From assembly GCA_039715165.1 (NCBI GenBank), contig JBDLHX010000035.1:1-21865 (forward strand): 21,865 nucleotides of DNA, in the 5' to 3' direction. The stretch is from JAHEEL01 sp039715165. GTDB lineage: Bacteria > Actinomycetota > Acidimicrobiia > Spongiisociales > UBA5794. The position numbers and the translations under genes are program-made. Of the stretch, positions 13,022 through 21,743 are shown in pieces; position 1 is the stretch's first letter, and each line of letters begins with the position of its first letter. A model generated the notes under the pieces. That model was given only the letters and a program-made list of their open reading frames with translations. It ran no database searches and had not been told where the DNA came from.

Positions 13022-16000
13022 AGCTCGTCAGTCGTTCGAGCTGACGGATCGCCACGACGACCGACGCACTGTCCGAGACGCCGTCTCTCTTGAGCATCGC
13101 GACCATCCGACCGAGTCGTTCCTGCTCTCCCGACGTCAACTCGTTGAACTCCGCATAGAGCGTCGCGGCATCAGCCCTTTCGCCGTTGCTGAGGATGCGC
13201 TCAACGATGGAGCGACGCAGGTCCATCAAGTCCCGGTCAAGGGTGAGACCCGCCCATCGCTGCCAACGATTCGCTGCCGGCAAGTCTTCAACCTGGCCTT
13301 CAAGCCAGTCGATGTGGAATGCCTGGCCGACGAGATAGAACGTGTGACCCACGTCGCGCAGCGGAAGACCCGTTTGTGCGGCGACATCGATGATGTCCGG
13401 TGCGTGGACGAGCTCCATCTGATAGGCGTGCCGGATCGCGACCGTCTCGGGGACACCGCGGTCGACGTATCGAGCGACTCGACGCTCCAGCTGCTTCTGC
13501 CATCGCTTCGACCCCAGCTCGCCGATCACCGCCGAGAGTTCCTCGAAGCCCGGACGGTATGTGCCGGCCCGATCGATGATCGATCCGACCCGCGGTGTCG
13601 TGATGAACCATCGCGTCAGAATCTCGACGAGCTCGTCGACTCCGTTGAGCAGCTCGTTCACCATGTCGGCATCGACCGTGCCCGCGAGCGCCTCGATGTC
13701 TCTCCACCGGCTCGAAGCCCCGACGACCCGCCGGGCGACCCGGTAGGCGCGAACGATCTCCGCGGGACCGGCTCCGGTCTCCGCCCCGAGCCGCGTCGCG
13801 AAAGTCACACCCTGTGAGTTGAGGATCTCGTTGGCGACGGTCGTCGCGATGAGCTCCCTCTTCAGTGGATGCTCCGGAATCAGATCCCCATACCGATCCG
13901 CGATGGCAGTTGGGAAGTAGCCGGTGAGCAGGCTTCCGAAGAAGGGATCCTCTGGAAGATCGGACTCGACGAGTGCATCGGTGAGATGGCTCTTCGCGTG
14001 AGCGAGCAGGACCGCGAGCTCGGGACGATGCATGCCCGCCCCAACCCGGGCCCGGTCCGACATCTCCTCCAATGAGGGGAGCATCTCAATCTCACGGTCG
14101 AGGTCGGCTTCGGCTTCGAGATGCGTCATCAGGTCTTCGTATGCCTCGGCGTTGCCCACAGAGGCGGCGACCTCTTGCGACAGGATCTGTGCCTGGAGGA
14201 AGTTGTCGTAGACGATCGCAGCGACGACATCATCCGAGACCGCCGCAATGAGATCGTTCCGCTCCTCCCGGCCGAGCAGCTCCTGTCGCTCGGCCATCGA
14301 GAGGAGGATCTTGATGTTGACCTCTCTGTCCGAGCAGTGGACGCCGCCGGCGTTGTCGACGAAGTCGGTGAAGACCCGTCCACCGTTCTGAGCGAACTCG
14401 ATGCGACCGGCCTGGGTCAGCCCGAGGTTCCCACCCTCTCCGACGACCTTGCAGCGCAAGCCCCGACCGTTGACCCGGACCGAGTCGTTGGCCCGATCCT
14501 GTGCATCGTCGTTCGTCTCGAAGGACGCCTTCACGTAGGTCCCGATCCCACCGTTCCAGAGAAGATCGACCGGAGCTTTCAGGATCGTCGAGATGAGCTG
14601 CGCCGGTGTCAATTCCTTCACCGTCGTGCCAAGCGCCGCACGCATCTCGTCGTTCAGCTCGATCCGCTTCAACGAGCGCGAGAAGACGCCGCCGCCTTTC
14701 GACATGGTGTCCCTGTCGTAGTCATCCCAGGACGATCGGCCGAGACCGGCGAGCCGCCGACGCTCGGCGAACGATGCCTCGGGATCGGGATGGGGGTCGA
14801 CGAAGACATGTCGGTGGTCGAACGCTGCAACGAGCTTGATGCTGTCCGAGAGAAGCATGCCGTTACCGAAAACGTCTCCCGACATGTCTCCGATGCCGAC
14901 CACGGTGATCGGGTCGGTCTGTACGTCGACGTCGAGCTCCATGAAGTGGCGTCGGACGGACTCCCAAGCGCCTCTCGCTGTGATCCCGAGCGCCTTGTGG
15001 TCGTAGCCGGTCGAGCCGCCGGAGGCGAACGCGTCGTCGAGCCAGAAGCCCGCCTCTGCGGCGATCTCGTTGGCTGTGTCGGAGAACGTCGCCGTCCCAC
15101 GATCGGCGGCAACGACGAAGTACGGGTCTTCCCCATCGAGGATGCGCACGCCTTCAGGGTGGACGACCTGGCCTTCTTCGAGCGTGTCTGTGATGTCGAG
15201 AAGCGCACGGATGAATGTCTGGTATCCGGATTTCACCTCATCGAACGTTGGGCCGGCGGCCGAGTCGGCGAAGTTGCGGATGATGAAGCCACCTTTGGCC
15301 CCCGTCGGCACGATGACGACATTCTTCGTCATCTGCGCCTTCATCAGCCCGAGAACCTCGGTGCGGTAGTCGGCTCGCCGGTTCGACCAGCGAATGCCAC
15401 CGCGCGCCACCGGACCGCCACGCAGGTGGATCCCGGCGACGTCTGGTGCGAACACGAAGATCTCGTACATCGGACGCGGTTCGGGGACGGCGGGGACGTT
15501 CTCCGAGAGGAGCTTGAAAGCGGTCGAGGGGGTGTCGAGGAAGGCGCTCGTGCGGACCGTCGCTTCGATGAGGCCGATGAACCCCCGCAGGATCCGGTCC
15601 TCGTCGAGCGATTCGACACCTTCGAGGCGCTCGAGGAGCGTGGCGCGGAGCGACGTCTCCACCTCTTCGTCGGCATTCGGGCCGAACCGAAGGCCGAACA
15701 ACCGGACCAGGTCGCCGGCGAGACCCGGGTGCGCGGCGAACGCGTTCGCGACGTGATTCTTCGAGAACGCCGGGTTCACGAGATGCCAGTAGGACCGGTA
15801 GGCCCGCAGGATGTTGATCTCGTGGTGGTCGACGTCGGTGAGGACGAGCAGTCGGCTGAGGCCATCGGACTCCGCCTCGCCGCGCAGCGTTGCGGTGAGC
15901 GCCGCTGCGACTCGGTCACCACACTCGTCGATGTTGAGGCATCCTCCGTCCGGCCCGAGCACACCGAAGTCGTGAGCGAAGAGCTCATCACCCGAGTCCT

Positions 16001-17738
16001 CGGAGGACAACCTCGTCGGTATCTCCTCGACGACGCGCAGCCCGAGGTCCTCGACGAGCGGGAGCATGTCTGAGAGATCGAGCTTCCCATTGCGGCTGTA
16101 GACGACGATTCGGGTGAGCTCCTCGTCGGCGTGCTTCTCGTTGTGAATCGACACACGTATTGCGTCGTCGGTCGCAAGCAGCGCATCGACATCCGCCATC
16201 GACACTGCCGCATGTGGAAGCGTCGTGGAAGTGCGGAAGTAGGACGGGAACCGGTCCGCGTGGGTGTCAACGAGCTGCCTGGCAGCGGCCCGGCCTCTCT
16301 CCTGTGCGAGCAGTTCGCACACGCGGTCCTCCCACGTGCGCGTCAGCGCGTAGACGTCCCGCTCGAGCTCGTCGATCGACACGAGCGGGAGGGGACCGTC
16401 CATCCAAACGGTGAAGTGAATCCGGGCGTCGCCCGTCTCGCCGAGCGTCAGCTGGTAGTCGACCGAGGCCCCGCCGAAGCGCTCCAAGAACATGTCCTGA
16501 AGTCTGCGACGCAGCTCGGAGTTGAACCTCTCGCGGGGCACGACCACGAGGATCGAGACGTTGCGTTGGAGCACGTCGGGACGAACGAAGAGGCGCACGT
16601 GCTGATGCTCCTCGGCCTCGAGAAGGCCGAGCAGGCTCGTACGCAGATCCTCGTCGGTGATGCCAAACAGCTCGTCCTTCGGGAACGATTCGAATATCTG
16701 CGTGAGGACCTTGTAGTCGTGGGAGCCCTCGAGGAGATCCTCGGCGGCGAGGATGCGATCAAGCTTCCGCCGGAGAATCGGAATGGTTGTCGTGCCTTCC
16801 ATGTACGCCTTCGAGGTGAAGAGGCCGACGAGCCTCGCCTCCCCCTTCGGGCTGCCATCGGGGTGAACGCGACGGAGACCGACGTAGTCCAGTCGCGCGT
16901 CCCGGTGCACCGTTGACCTTCGGTTCGTCTTCGAGATGACGAGCTGCCTGCTCGTCTCATATCGCTCACGAAGCGCCGGCTTGAGCGACGACAAGAGCAC
17001 CGGCTCCGAGAATCGGCTGCCGTCGGAATCCCCCATGAGCCCGAGCCCCGAATCCGGCTTCGCTGAGATCGCCGGCCCGTCGCCGTGGTCTGCGATGTCG
17101 TACTCGCGGTATCCGAGAAGGACGAAGTTGTCGTCGAGGAGCCACTCCAAGAAGGCGGTGGCTTCTTCGACGCCGGCCGCATCGAACCCCGCGCGATCCT
17201 CGAAGGCGTAGTGGGCCATCTGCCGAACGGCGAAACGAAGACGTTCGAAGTCCCGGACGGAAGCGAAAACGTCGGCGAGTACCTCTGTGATATCTGCCTC
17301 GAGCCGTCGGGAGGCTTCTTCGCCGAGCGTTTCGGAAATCTCGAAATGCTGGAGCGACTCGCGGTGCGCCGCGTCCTTGCTGGATACGACATCGACGATC
17401 CTCGCCGACTCATCGCGGACTGTGCCAACGACAGGGTGAAAATGCCGGACGATGGTGTATCCCGAACGGGTGATCCGGTTCGTGACCGAGTCGACGAGGA
17501 ACGGCATGTCGTCGGTCGCGACCTCGATGACGGATCCGGGCGCTTCATATCCGCACAGATCAACGCTCGGTCGGAAGACGCGAAGGGCGACCTGTTCGCC
17601 GGCGCGCTCGTCGAGGAACCGGTAAGCGCAAGCGATCTCCGCTTCGAGCTGCTCTGCTCCGATTGTCGGCGCCTCGTCCTGCGGCATGCGCCGCATGTAG
17701 GCCTGGCCGAACACGGCAAGAGTCTTGTTGCGTGTCAT
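13020..17738 (-). CDS. gdh: Large NAD-specific glutamate dehydrogenase (GDH-2, ~180-kDa class)
   Basis: A 1572-residue protein of the very large bacterial NAD-glutamate dehydrogenase family (about 1600 residues in mycobacteria, streptomycetes and pseudomonads). It deaminates L-glutamate to 2-oxoglutarate and ammonium, making NADH. The N-terminal half (about 1-700) is the regulatory region with ACT-like folds. The catalytic region shows HLRGGPVARGGIRWSNRRAD (771-790), YRTEVLGLMKAQMTKNVVIV (791-810), PTGAKGGF (811-818), VVAADRGTATFSDTAN (875-890) and the nucleotide-site stretch GIGDMSGDVFGNGM (948-961). A helical region extends to the end. No frameshift or gap is seen. The ATG at 17738 has GAGG eight bases upstream, and TATCCT (minus strand, 17773-17768) is a possible -10. 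It is divergent from the Bax-inhibitor-like gene and stands alone, as usual. The preferred role is glutamate catabolism. Confidence 0.95.
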   Translation of the reverse strand: MTRNKTLAVFGQAYMRRMPQDEAPTIGAEQLEAEIACAYRFLDERAGEQVALRVFRPSVDLCGYEAPGSVIEVATDDMPFLVDSVTNRITRSGYTIVRHFHPVVGTVRDESARIVDVVSSKDAAHRESLQHFEISETLGEEASRRLEADITEVLADVFASVRDFERLRFAVRQMAHYAFEDRAGFDAAGVEEATAFLEWLLDDNFVLLGYREYDIADHGDGPAISAKPDSGLGLMGDSDGSRFSEPVLLSSLKPALRERYETSRQLVISKTNRRSTVHRDARLDYVGLRRVHPDGSPKGEARLVGLFTSKAYMEGTTTIPILRRKLDRILAAEDLLEGSHDYKVLTQIFESFPKDELFGITDEDLRTSLLGLLEAEEHQHVRLFVRPDVLQRNVSILVVVPRERFNSELRRRLQDMFLERFGGASVDYQLTLGETGDARIHFTVWMDGPLPLVSIDELERDVYALTRTWEDRVCELLAQERGRAAARQLVDTHADRFPSYFRTSTTLPHAAVSMADVDALLATDDAIRVSIHNEKHADEELTRIVVYSRNGKLDLSDMLPLVEDLGLRVVEEIPTRLSSEDSGDELFAHDFGVLGPDGGCLNIDECGDRVAAALTATLRGEAESDGLSRLLVLTDVDHHEINILRAYRSYWHLVNPAFSKNHVANAFAAHPGLAGDLVRLFGLRFGPNADEEVETSLRATLLERLEGVESLDEDRILRGFIGLIEATVRTSAFLDTPSTAFKLLSENVPAVPEPRPMYEIFVFAPDVAGIHLRGGPVARGGIRWSNRRADYRTEVLGLMKAQMTKNVVIVPTGAKGGFIIRNFADSAAGPTFDEVKSGYQTFIRALLDITDTLEEGQVVHPEGVRILDGEDPYFVVAADRGTATFSDTANEIAAEAGFWLDDAFASGGSTGYDHKALGITARGAWESVRRHFMELDVDVQTDPITVVGIGDMSGDVFGNGMLLSDSIKLVAAFDHRHVFVDPHPDPEASFAERRRLAGLGRSSWDDYDRDTMSKGGGVFSRSLKRIELNDEMRAALGTTVKELTPAQLISTILKAPVDLLWNGGIGTYVKASFETNDDAQDRANDSVRVNGRGLRCKVVGEGGNLGLTQAGRIEFAQNGGRVFTDFVDNAGGVHCSDREVNIKILLSMAERQELLGREERNDLIAAVSDDVVAAIVYDNFLQAQILSQEVAASVGNAEAYEDLMTHLEAEADLDREIEMLPSLEEMSDRARVGAGMHRPELAVLLAHAKSHLTDALVESDLPEDPFFGSLLTGYFPTAIADRYGDLIPEHPLKRELIATTVANEILNSQGVTFATRLGAETGAGPAEIVRAYRVARRVVGASSRWRDIEALAGTVDADMVNELLNGVDELVEILTRWFITTPRVGSIIDRAGTYRPGFEELSAVIGELGSKRWQKQLERRVARYVDRGVPETVAIRHAYQMELVHAPDIIDVAAQTGLPLRDVGHTFYLVGQAFHIDWLEGQVEDLPAANRWQRWAGLTLDRDLMDLRRSIVERILSNGERADAATLYAEFNELTSGEQERLGRMVAMLKRDGVSDSASVVVAIRQLERLTS

Positions 17739-17869
17739 CTGCGCATCCTCGTTTCGTTCACCGCGCAGGATACCGACCGGTGCATGAAGCGGTCCCGACG
17801 AAGCGGTGCCTCCGAGATTGGCAACAGACGTCGCTCTACCATCCGTTCACAACGAAGAGAGGAACAGGC

Positions 17870-18637
17870 GTGGCGAATCCGGCGCTCACGAAGCAGTTTG
17901 GTGGCAGCGGCTCGGCGGCGACGCTCGACGCGGCCGCGACGACGGTCCCGGTCGGCTTCGGCGAGCCCGGCTCGGATCGAATGACCATCGGCGGGACGGC
18001 GCGGGCGACCGGGATCCTCCTCGCAATCCTCCTCATCACCGCGGCTTGGGGCTGGTCGATCTCCTCCCCCACCGGAGCCCTGCCCGGATGGGCGCTTTTC
18101 GCGCTGCTCGGTGCCTTCGTTCTCGCGATCGTCACGATCTTCAAACCGGAGATTGCCGTCGTCACGGGGCCGATCTACACAGCGGCTCAGGGCGTCTTCA
18201 TCGGAGCCATGAGCAAGGCCTACGAGGCGGCGTGGGGCGGCATCGTGGTCACGGCAGTCCTCGCAACCGCCGCCGTGTTCATCGTCATGCTCGTCCTGTT
18301 CGTCACTCGCACGATCAAGGTCACCGACAGACTCCGCTCGGTCATCGTCGGCGCCACGCTCGGTATCGCCCTCTTCTACATGGTCTCGCTCGTACTGATG
18401 CTGTTCGGGGTTCAGATACCGTACGTGTGGGAAGGCGGGATCGGAGGCATCCTGTTCAGCGTCCTCATCGTCGGGATCGCCGCATTCAACCTGCTCCTCG
18501 ACTTCGACCTGATCGAACGCGGCATCGCCATGGGCGCTCCGAAGCGGATGGACTGGTTCGCAGCCTTCAGCCTGATGATCACGATCATCTGGCTCTACAT
18601 CGAGATCCTGCGACTCCTCGGCAAAGCCCGCAGCTGA
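17870..18637 (+). CDS. Bax inhibitor-1/YccA-like membrane protein (BaxI_1 type)
   Basis: A 255-residue integral membrane protein with seven predicted helices between about 46 and 250. The N-terminus, NPALTKQFGG followed by a low-complexity linker and MTIGGTARATGILLAILL, is typical of the BaxI_1 (PF12811-type) branch found in actinobacteria. The conserved acidic loop DFDLIERGIAMGAP (about 211-224), which follows the sixth helix, supports this. The wider family includes proteins described as pH-sensitive ion leak channels, but the role of this branch is not established. The GTG at 17870 is chosen because GAGAGG lies eight bases upstream (17857-17862) and the family N-terminus begins here. TACCAT at 17837-17842 is a possible -10. 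It is divergent from glutamate dehydrogenase across 131 bases and convergent with the universal stress protein. Confidence 0.88.
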   Translation: MANPALTKQFGGSGSAATLDAAATTVPVGFGEPGSDRMTIGGTARATGILLAILLITAAWGWSISSPTGALPGWALFALLGAFVLAIVTIFKPEIAVVTGPIYTAAQGVFIGAMSKAYEAAWGGIVVTAVLATAAVFIVMLVLFVTRTIKVTDRLRSVIVGATLGIALFYMVSLVLMLFGVQIPYVWEGGIGGILFSVLIVGIAAFNLLLDFDLIERGIAMGAPKRMDWFAAFSLMITIIWLYIEILRLLGKARS

Positions 18638-18652
18638 CCTCCGGTCGGTACC

Positions 18653-18667
18653 GGCGCCGAAGGCGCC
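18653..18667. terminator. GC-rich hairpin between convergent genes
   Basis: GGCGCC (18653-18658) and GGCGCC (18662-18667) pair around a three-base GAA loop, 15 bases after the Bax-inhibitor-like stop and touching the stress-protein stop. An overlapping CCGGT/ACCGG pair (18641-18645 and 18650-18654) is an alternative fold. No T-run is present. Confidence 0.45.
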
Positions 18668-19110
18668 TACGGCACCACCAGCACCGGGCACGGCGCTTCG
18701 TGCACGACGTGGTTCGCGACCGATCCGACGACCATGCGGCGCAGCAGGCCGGCGCCGCGCCGGCCCACGACGAGGATGTCGGCATCCAATCGCGTGCACA
18801 CGTCGATGAGCCGCGACGACGGCTCGCCAATCTCCTCCTGCGTCTCGTACTCGACACCGGACAGGTCCGTTGAACGAATCACTCGGTCGAGAACGTCCCG
18901 CTGGGCGTCGGAGAGGGAGTCGCCGAGCGCTTCGGCCGTCGGGGGCGATCCGACGATCCCCCACCACCCCTCCGGGGGCCGCACCACGGTGACGATGAGC
19001 AGCTTCGCCGAGCGGGCGCGGGCAAGGGCTGCCGCGACCCTCGTCGCATCGATCGACTGATCTGAGCCGTCGACGCCGACGACGATGACCTTCGGATCCC
19101 AACCTTCCAC
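18667..19110 (-). CDS. Universal stress protein, UspA family, ATP-binding type
   Basis: A 147-residue single-domain universal stress protein. The N-terminal strand and loop VIVVGVDGSDQS (8-19) carry Asp14. The ATP-binding signature GxxGx9G(S/T) is complete in GRRGAGLLRRMVVGS (116-130), and the end SVANHVVHEAPCPVLVVP is canonical. Such proteins bind ATP and accumulate under starvation, hypoxia or other stress. The molecular action of this one is not evident. The GTG at 19110 has GGAGG seven bases upstream, and TACGCT (minus strand, 19143-19138) is a candidate -10, giving a short leader. It is transcribed divergently from the NfnAB pair across 211 bases and converges on the Bax-inhibitor-like gene. 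Confidence 0.94.
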   Translation of the reverse strand: MEGWDPKVIVVGVDGSDQSIDATRVAAALARARSAKLLIVTVVRPPEGWWGIVGSPPTAEALGDSLSDAQRDVLDRVIRSTDLSGVEYETQEEIGEPSSRLIDVCTRLDADILVVGRRGAGLLRRMVVGSVANHVVHEAPCPVLVVP

Positions 19111-19209
19111 GACCGCACCTCCTCGCTTCTCCTGCCAAGCGTATCGGGCGACGGCCGGTGCAGGAAGGGTCGAAAGGCTGCGAATCTGGCTCTAACGGGA
19201 CAAGTCCTC

Positions 19210-19251
19210 TACATTTCGGCTGCCGGGGTTGCCGACGCTGCCCACCGGCAG
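19210..19251. promoter_or_regulatory. Possible control region upstream of NfnA-like gene
   Basis: In the 211-base gap 19111-19321, TACATT (19210-19215) is a possible -10, and CTGCCGG (19220-19226) pairs with CCGGCAG (19245-19251). An alternative stem is TCGGC (19216-19220) with GCCGA (19231-19235), so two mutually exclusive hairpins could form in the leader. This is suggestive only, and I see no recognised riboswitch or T-box pattern. Confidence 0.25.
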
Positions 19252-19321
19252 AACGAAGACACACCCAACGGCCCCACCGCGGATGCTCGCCCTACGCGAC
19301 GGTGCCGTTTCGGAGGAGACG

Positions 19322-20209
19322 ATGTACCCCATCTTGGAAGCGGAGTCGATCGCGCCGGACGTGCGGAGAATCGTCATCGAGGCGCCGAAGATCGCGAAGA
19401 AGCACAAGGCCGGTCAGTTCGTGATCGTGCGCGTGACACCGGACGGTGAACGGATCCCGCTGACGATCGCCGAAGCGGACACCGAAGTCGGCTCAATCAC
19501 CCTGTTCGTCCAGGCCATCGGCCGCACGACAACGCTGATGACCGAGCTGGAGGCTGGGGACAGCCTCGTCGACGTCGCAGGGCCCCTCGGCCACGCGTCC
19601 GAGATCAAGGACTACGGCACCGCGGTCGTCGTCGGCGGTGGTGTCGGAACGGCCATCGCCTACCCGATCGCCACGGCCCTCGCAGACGCCGGCAACCGGG
19701 TCATTGCGATCATCGGCGGCCGGACCCGGGAATACGTGCTTCTCGAGAACGAACTCGCGAGTCACGGCATCGAGGTGATCCCGTGTACCGATGACGGCTC
19801 CTACGGCCGAAAGGGATTCGTCACCGAAGCTCTTGCCGACGTCGTCGCCGAGGAGGAAGTCGGAGTCGTATTCACCATCGGCCCGGTCCCCATGATGCGT
19901 GCCGTCGCCGAGGTCACCCGGCCCGGAGCCATCGAGACGGTTGCTTCTCTGAATCCGATCATGATCGACGGCACCGGCATGTGCGGCGGGTGCCGCGTCG
20001 AGGTCGGTGGCGAGACGAAGTTCGCGTGTGTCGACGGCCCCGAGTTCGACGCTCACGAGGTCGACTTCGCCCTCCTGGCACGGCGCAACACGTCGTACCG
20101 AGCGTTCGAAGTCGGGCAGATGGACGATCTCAAGTCTCTCGACGCTGAGCACCACGAGCAGCTCCTCGCCCCTGTGCGGGGAGCCTGTGCGACAGAGGTG
20201 GCGTCGTGA
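19322..20209 (+). CDS. nfnA: NfnA-like FAD/[2Fe-2S] subunit of ferredoxin:NADP oxidoreductase
   Basis: A 295-residue flavoprotein of the ferredoxin-NADP reductase type. An FAD-binding barrel comes first (about 1-95, with GERIPLTIAE at 42-51), then an NAD-binding domain with GGGVGTA (105-111). A C-terminal cluster-binding segment holds MIDGTGMCGGCRV and FAC: Asp216, Cys221, Cys224 and Cys236. That Asp/Cys arrangement fits the [2Fe-2S] site of NfnA (also called SudB or GltD-associated alpha subunit) and separates it from plain ferredoxin reductases. PyrK is a relative, but the partner gene settles the matter. The start at 19322 has GGAGG five bases upstream. The stop overlaps the next start by four bases. 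With NfnB it is predicted to couple NADH and ferredoxin oxidation to NADP reduction. Confidence 0.87.
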   Translation: MYPILEAESIAPDVRRIVIEAPKIAKKHKAGQFVIVRVTPDGERIPLTIAEADTEVGSITLFVQAIGRTTTLMTELEAGDSLVDVAGPLGHASEIKDYGTAVVVGGGVGTAIAYPIATALADAGNRVIAIIGGRTREYVLLENELASHGIEVIPCTDDGSYGRKGFVTEALADVVAEEEVGVVFTIGPVPMMRAVAEVTRPGAIETVASLNPIMIDGTGMCGGCRVEVGGETKFACVDGPEFDAHEVDFALLARRNTSYRAFEVGQMDDLKSLDAEHHEQLLAPVRGACATEVAS

Positions 20210-21681
20210 TCAAGGTCTCCCTCCGCGAAATGATGAAACTCGACCGGGTCAAGATGCCTGAGCAGGACCCGCTCGTACGCGCCACAAACTTCATCGAGGT
20301 CAACGACGGACTCACACCCGAGCAGGCCACCGTCGAAGCGATGCGCTGCCTCCAGTGCAAGACCCCGACCTGCATCGACGGCTGCCCCGTCAACATCCAG
20401 ATCGATCAGTTCATCGACAAGGTCGCTCACGGTGACATTCGAGGGGCAGCGGACATCATCCGCATGGACAGCCTCCTGCCCGCGATCTGCGGCCGGGTCT
20501 GCCCACAGGAAGCGCAGTGCGAGGGCACGTGCGTGCTCGACAAGAAGGAGAAGCCGATCGCGATCGGCCACCTCGAGCGCTACGTCGCGGACACCATCCG
20601 GAACTTCGGCCTGGAGCCGCCGGTCGAACCGGCCGAGCCAAGTGGGAAGAGCGTCGCGATCATCGGCAGCGGTCCTGCCGGTCTCGCATGCGCCGCCGAC
20701 CTCGCGAAGAGCGGGCACAAGGTGACGATCTTCGAGGCACTCCACCAACCCGGCGGTGTGCTCGTCTACGGCATCCCCGAGTTCCGTCTCCCGAAGGACA
20801 TCGTCGAGTCGGAGATCAACGGGCTCAGGGCGCTCGGCGTCGAGGTTGAGACGAACGCCATCATCGGCCGGACGACGACCCTCGAGGAGCTCCTCACCGA
20901 GGAGGGCTTCGACGCCGCGTTCGTCGGCGTGGGCGCTGGCCTGCCCCGCTTCCTGAATGTCGACGGCGAGAACCTGATCGGCGTCTATTCGGCGAACGAG
21001 TTCCTCACTCGGGTGAACCTCATGGGCGCCTACCGGAAGGACACGGAGACTCCGGTCCTCGACCTCACCGGCAAGCGCGTCGTCGTTTTCGGCGGCGGCA
21101 ATACCGCCATGGACAGTGCGAGGACGCCGTTGCGCCTCGGGGCCGGAGAGGTCCGTGTCGCATACCGCCGCACCGAGGCCGAGATGCCCGCTCGTGTCGA
21201 AGAGATCCACCATGCGAAGGAAGAGGGGATCGTCTTCGACTTCCTCGTCTCCCCCGTGGAGCTGCTCGGCAACGACGAGGGATGGCTCACCGGCGTGCGT
21301 TTGCAGCGTATGGAGCTCGGAGAACCGGACGACTCGGGTCGCCGGCGCCCCGTGCCGATCGAGGGCGACATCTTCGACGTACCGGCCGACGTGGCCATCG
21401 TCGCAATCGGGAACTCCCCCAACCCGCTGCTCCCGGCGACCGAGTCCCGTCTCCACCAGACCCGGTGGGGCACGCTCGAGACCGACGAGTCGACGGGCCG
21501 CACCACGATGGAGGGCGTCTTCGCCGGCGGTGACATCGTCACCGGTGGAGCGACGGTGATCCTCGCCATGGGCGCAGGACGCGTTGCGGCCGCTTCGATC
21601 GAGGAGTACCTCGAGACGGGCGTGTGGGAGAAGGAAGCCGAGCCGGAGTCTGAGCCGGAGCTCGAACCCGCCACCGTCTAG
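20206..21681 (+). CDS. nfnB: NfnB-like subunit (GltD-type glutamate synthase small-chain homologue)
   Basis: A 491-residue iron-sulfur flavoprotein. Two four-cysteine groups in the N-terminal domain should bind [4Fe-4S] clusters: Cys48, 51, 56, 60 (CLQCKTPTCIDGCP) and Cys95, 99, 105, 109 (CGRVCPQEAQCEGTC). FAD binds at GSGPAGL (154-160) and NAD(P)H at GGGNTAMD (296-303). GltD, the small subunit of glutamate synthase, is homologous, but no large GltB gene is present. The upstream NfnA-like partner, joined by a GTGA overlap, makes NfnB the better call. In characterised anaerobes NfnAB bifurcates electrons between NADH, NADPH and ferredoxin. Whether this enzyme bifurcates here is inference. The C-terminus adds a short acidic Glu/Pro tail (about 474-491) not usual in the family. 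The GTG at 20206 has GAGG seven bases upstream. Confidence 0.88.
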   Translation: MIKVSLREMMKLDRVKMPEQDPLVRATNFIEVNDGLTPEQATVEAMRCLQCKTPTCIDGCPVNIQIDQFIDKVAHGDIRGAADIIRMDSLLPAICGRVCPQEAQCEGTCVLDKKEKPIAIGHLERYVADTIRNFGLEPPVEPAEPSGKSVAIIGSGPAGLACAADLAKSGHKVTIFEALHQPGGVLVYGIPEFRLPKDIVESEINGLRALGVEVETNAIIGRTTTLEELLTEEGFDAAFVGVGAGLPRFLNVDGENLIGVYSANEFLTRVNLMGAYRKDTETPVLDLTGKRVVVFGGGNTAMDSARTPLRLGAGEVRVAYRRTEAEMPARVEEIHHAKEEGIVFDFLVSPVELLGNDEGWLTGVRLQRMELGEPDDSGRRRPVPIEGDIFDVPADVAIVAIGNSPNPLLPATESRLHQTRWGTLETDESTGRTTMEGVFAGGDIVTGGATVILAMGAGRVAAASIEEYLETGVWEKEAEPESEPELEPATV

Positions 21682-21688
21682 CTCCCCA

Positions 21689-21739
21689 TTCCGCGGGCTG
21701 GTGGCGCCGTATACGGGGACTGCAACCCTGGGTACGCGG
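21689..21739. repeat. Second copy of the palindromic element (single arm)
   Basis: 21704-21739 matches 8716-8751 with one mismatch in 36 bases, and similarity continues back to about 21689 (aligned with 8701). The core is CGGGGACTGCAACCCTGGGT. Here CCGTATACGG (21707-21716) is a perfect 10-base palindrome. The opposite arm found in the first copy is missing. Like the first copy, it sits between convergent gene ends: eight bases after the NfnB stop and five before the cytochrome stop. Confidence 0.85.
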
Positions 21740-21743
21740 ATGG

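Noticed and set aside
14121..16073. 650-codon open frame on the plus strand opposite glutamate dehydrogenase
   Set aside because: It is antisense to the conserved catalytic region, is Arg/Asp/Glu-rich as GC-rich shadows are, and shows no family motif.
17735..19264. 509-codon minus-strand frame spanning the Bax-inhibitor-like and stress-protein genes
   Set aside because: It overlaps two well-recognised genes and lacks any conserved block. Arg/Asp-rich shadow.
20053..21456. 467-codon minus-strand frame opposite NfnB
   Set aside because: Shadow of a gene whose eight cluster cysteines and two dinucleotide sites are intact.
20206..21681. Glutamate synthase small subunit (GltD)
   Set aside because: No GltB large subunit is present, and the upstream overlapping gene is an NfnA-type subunit.
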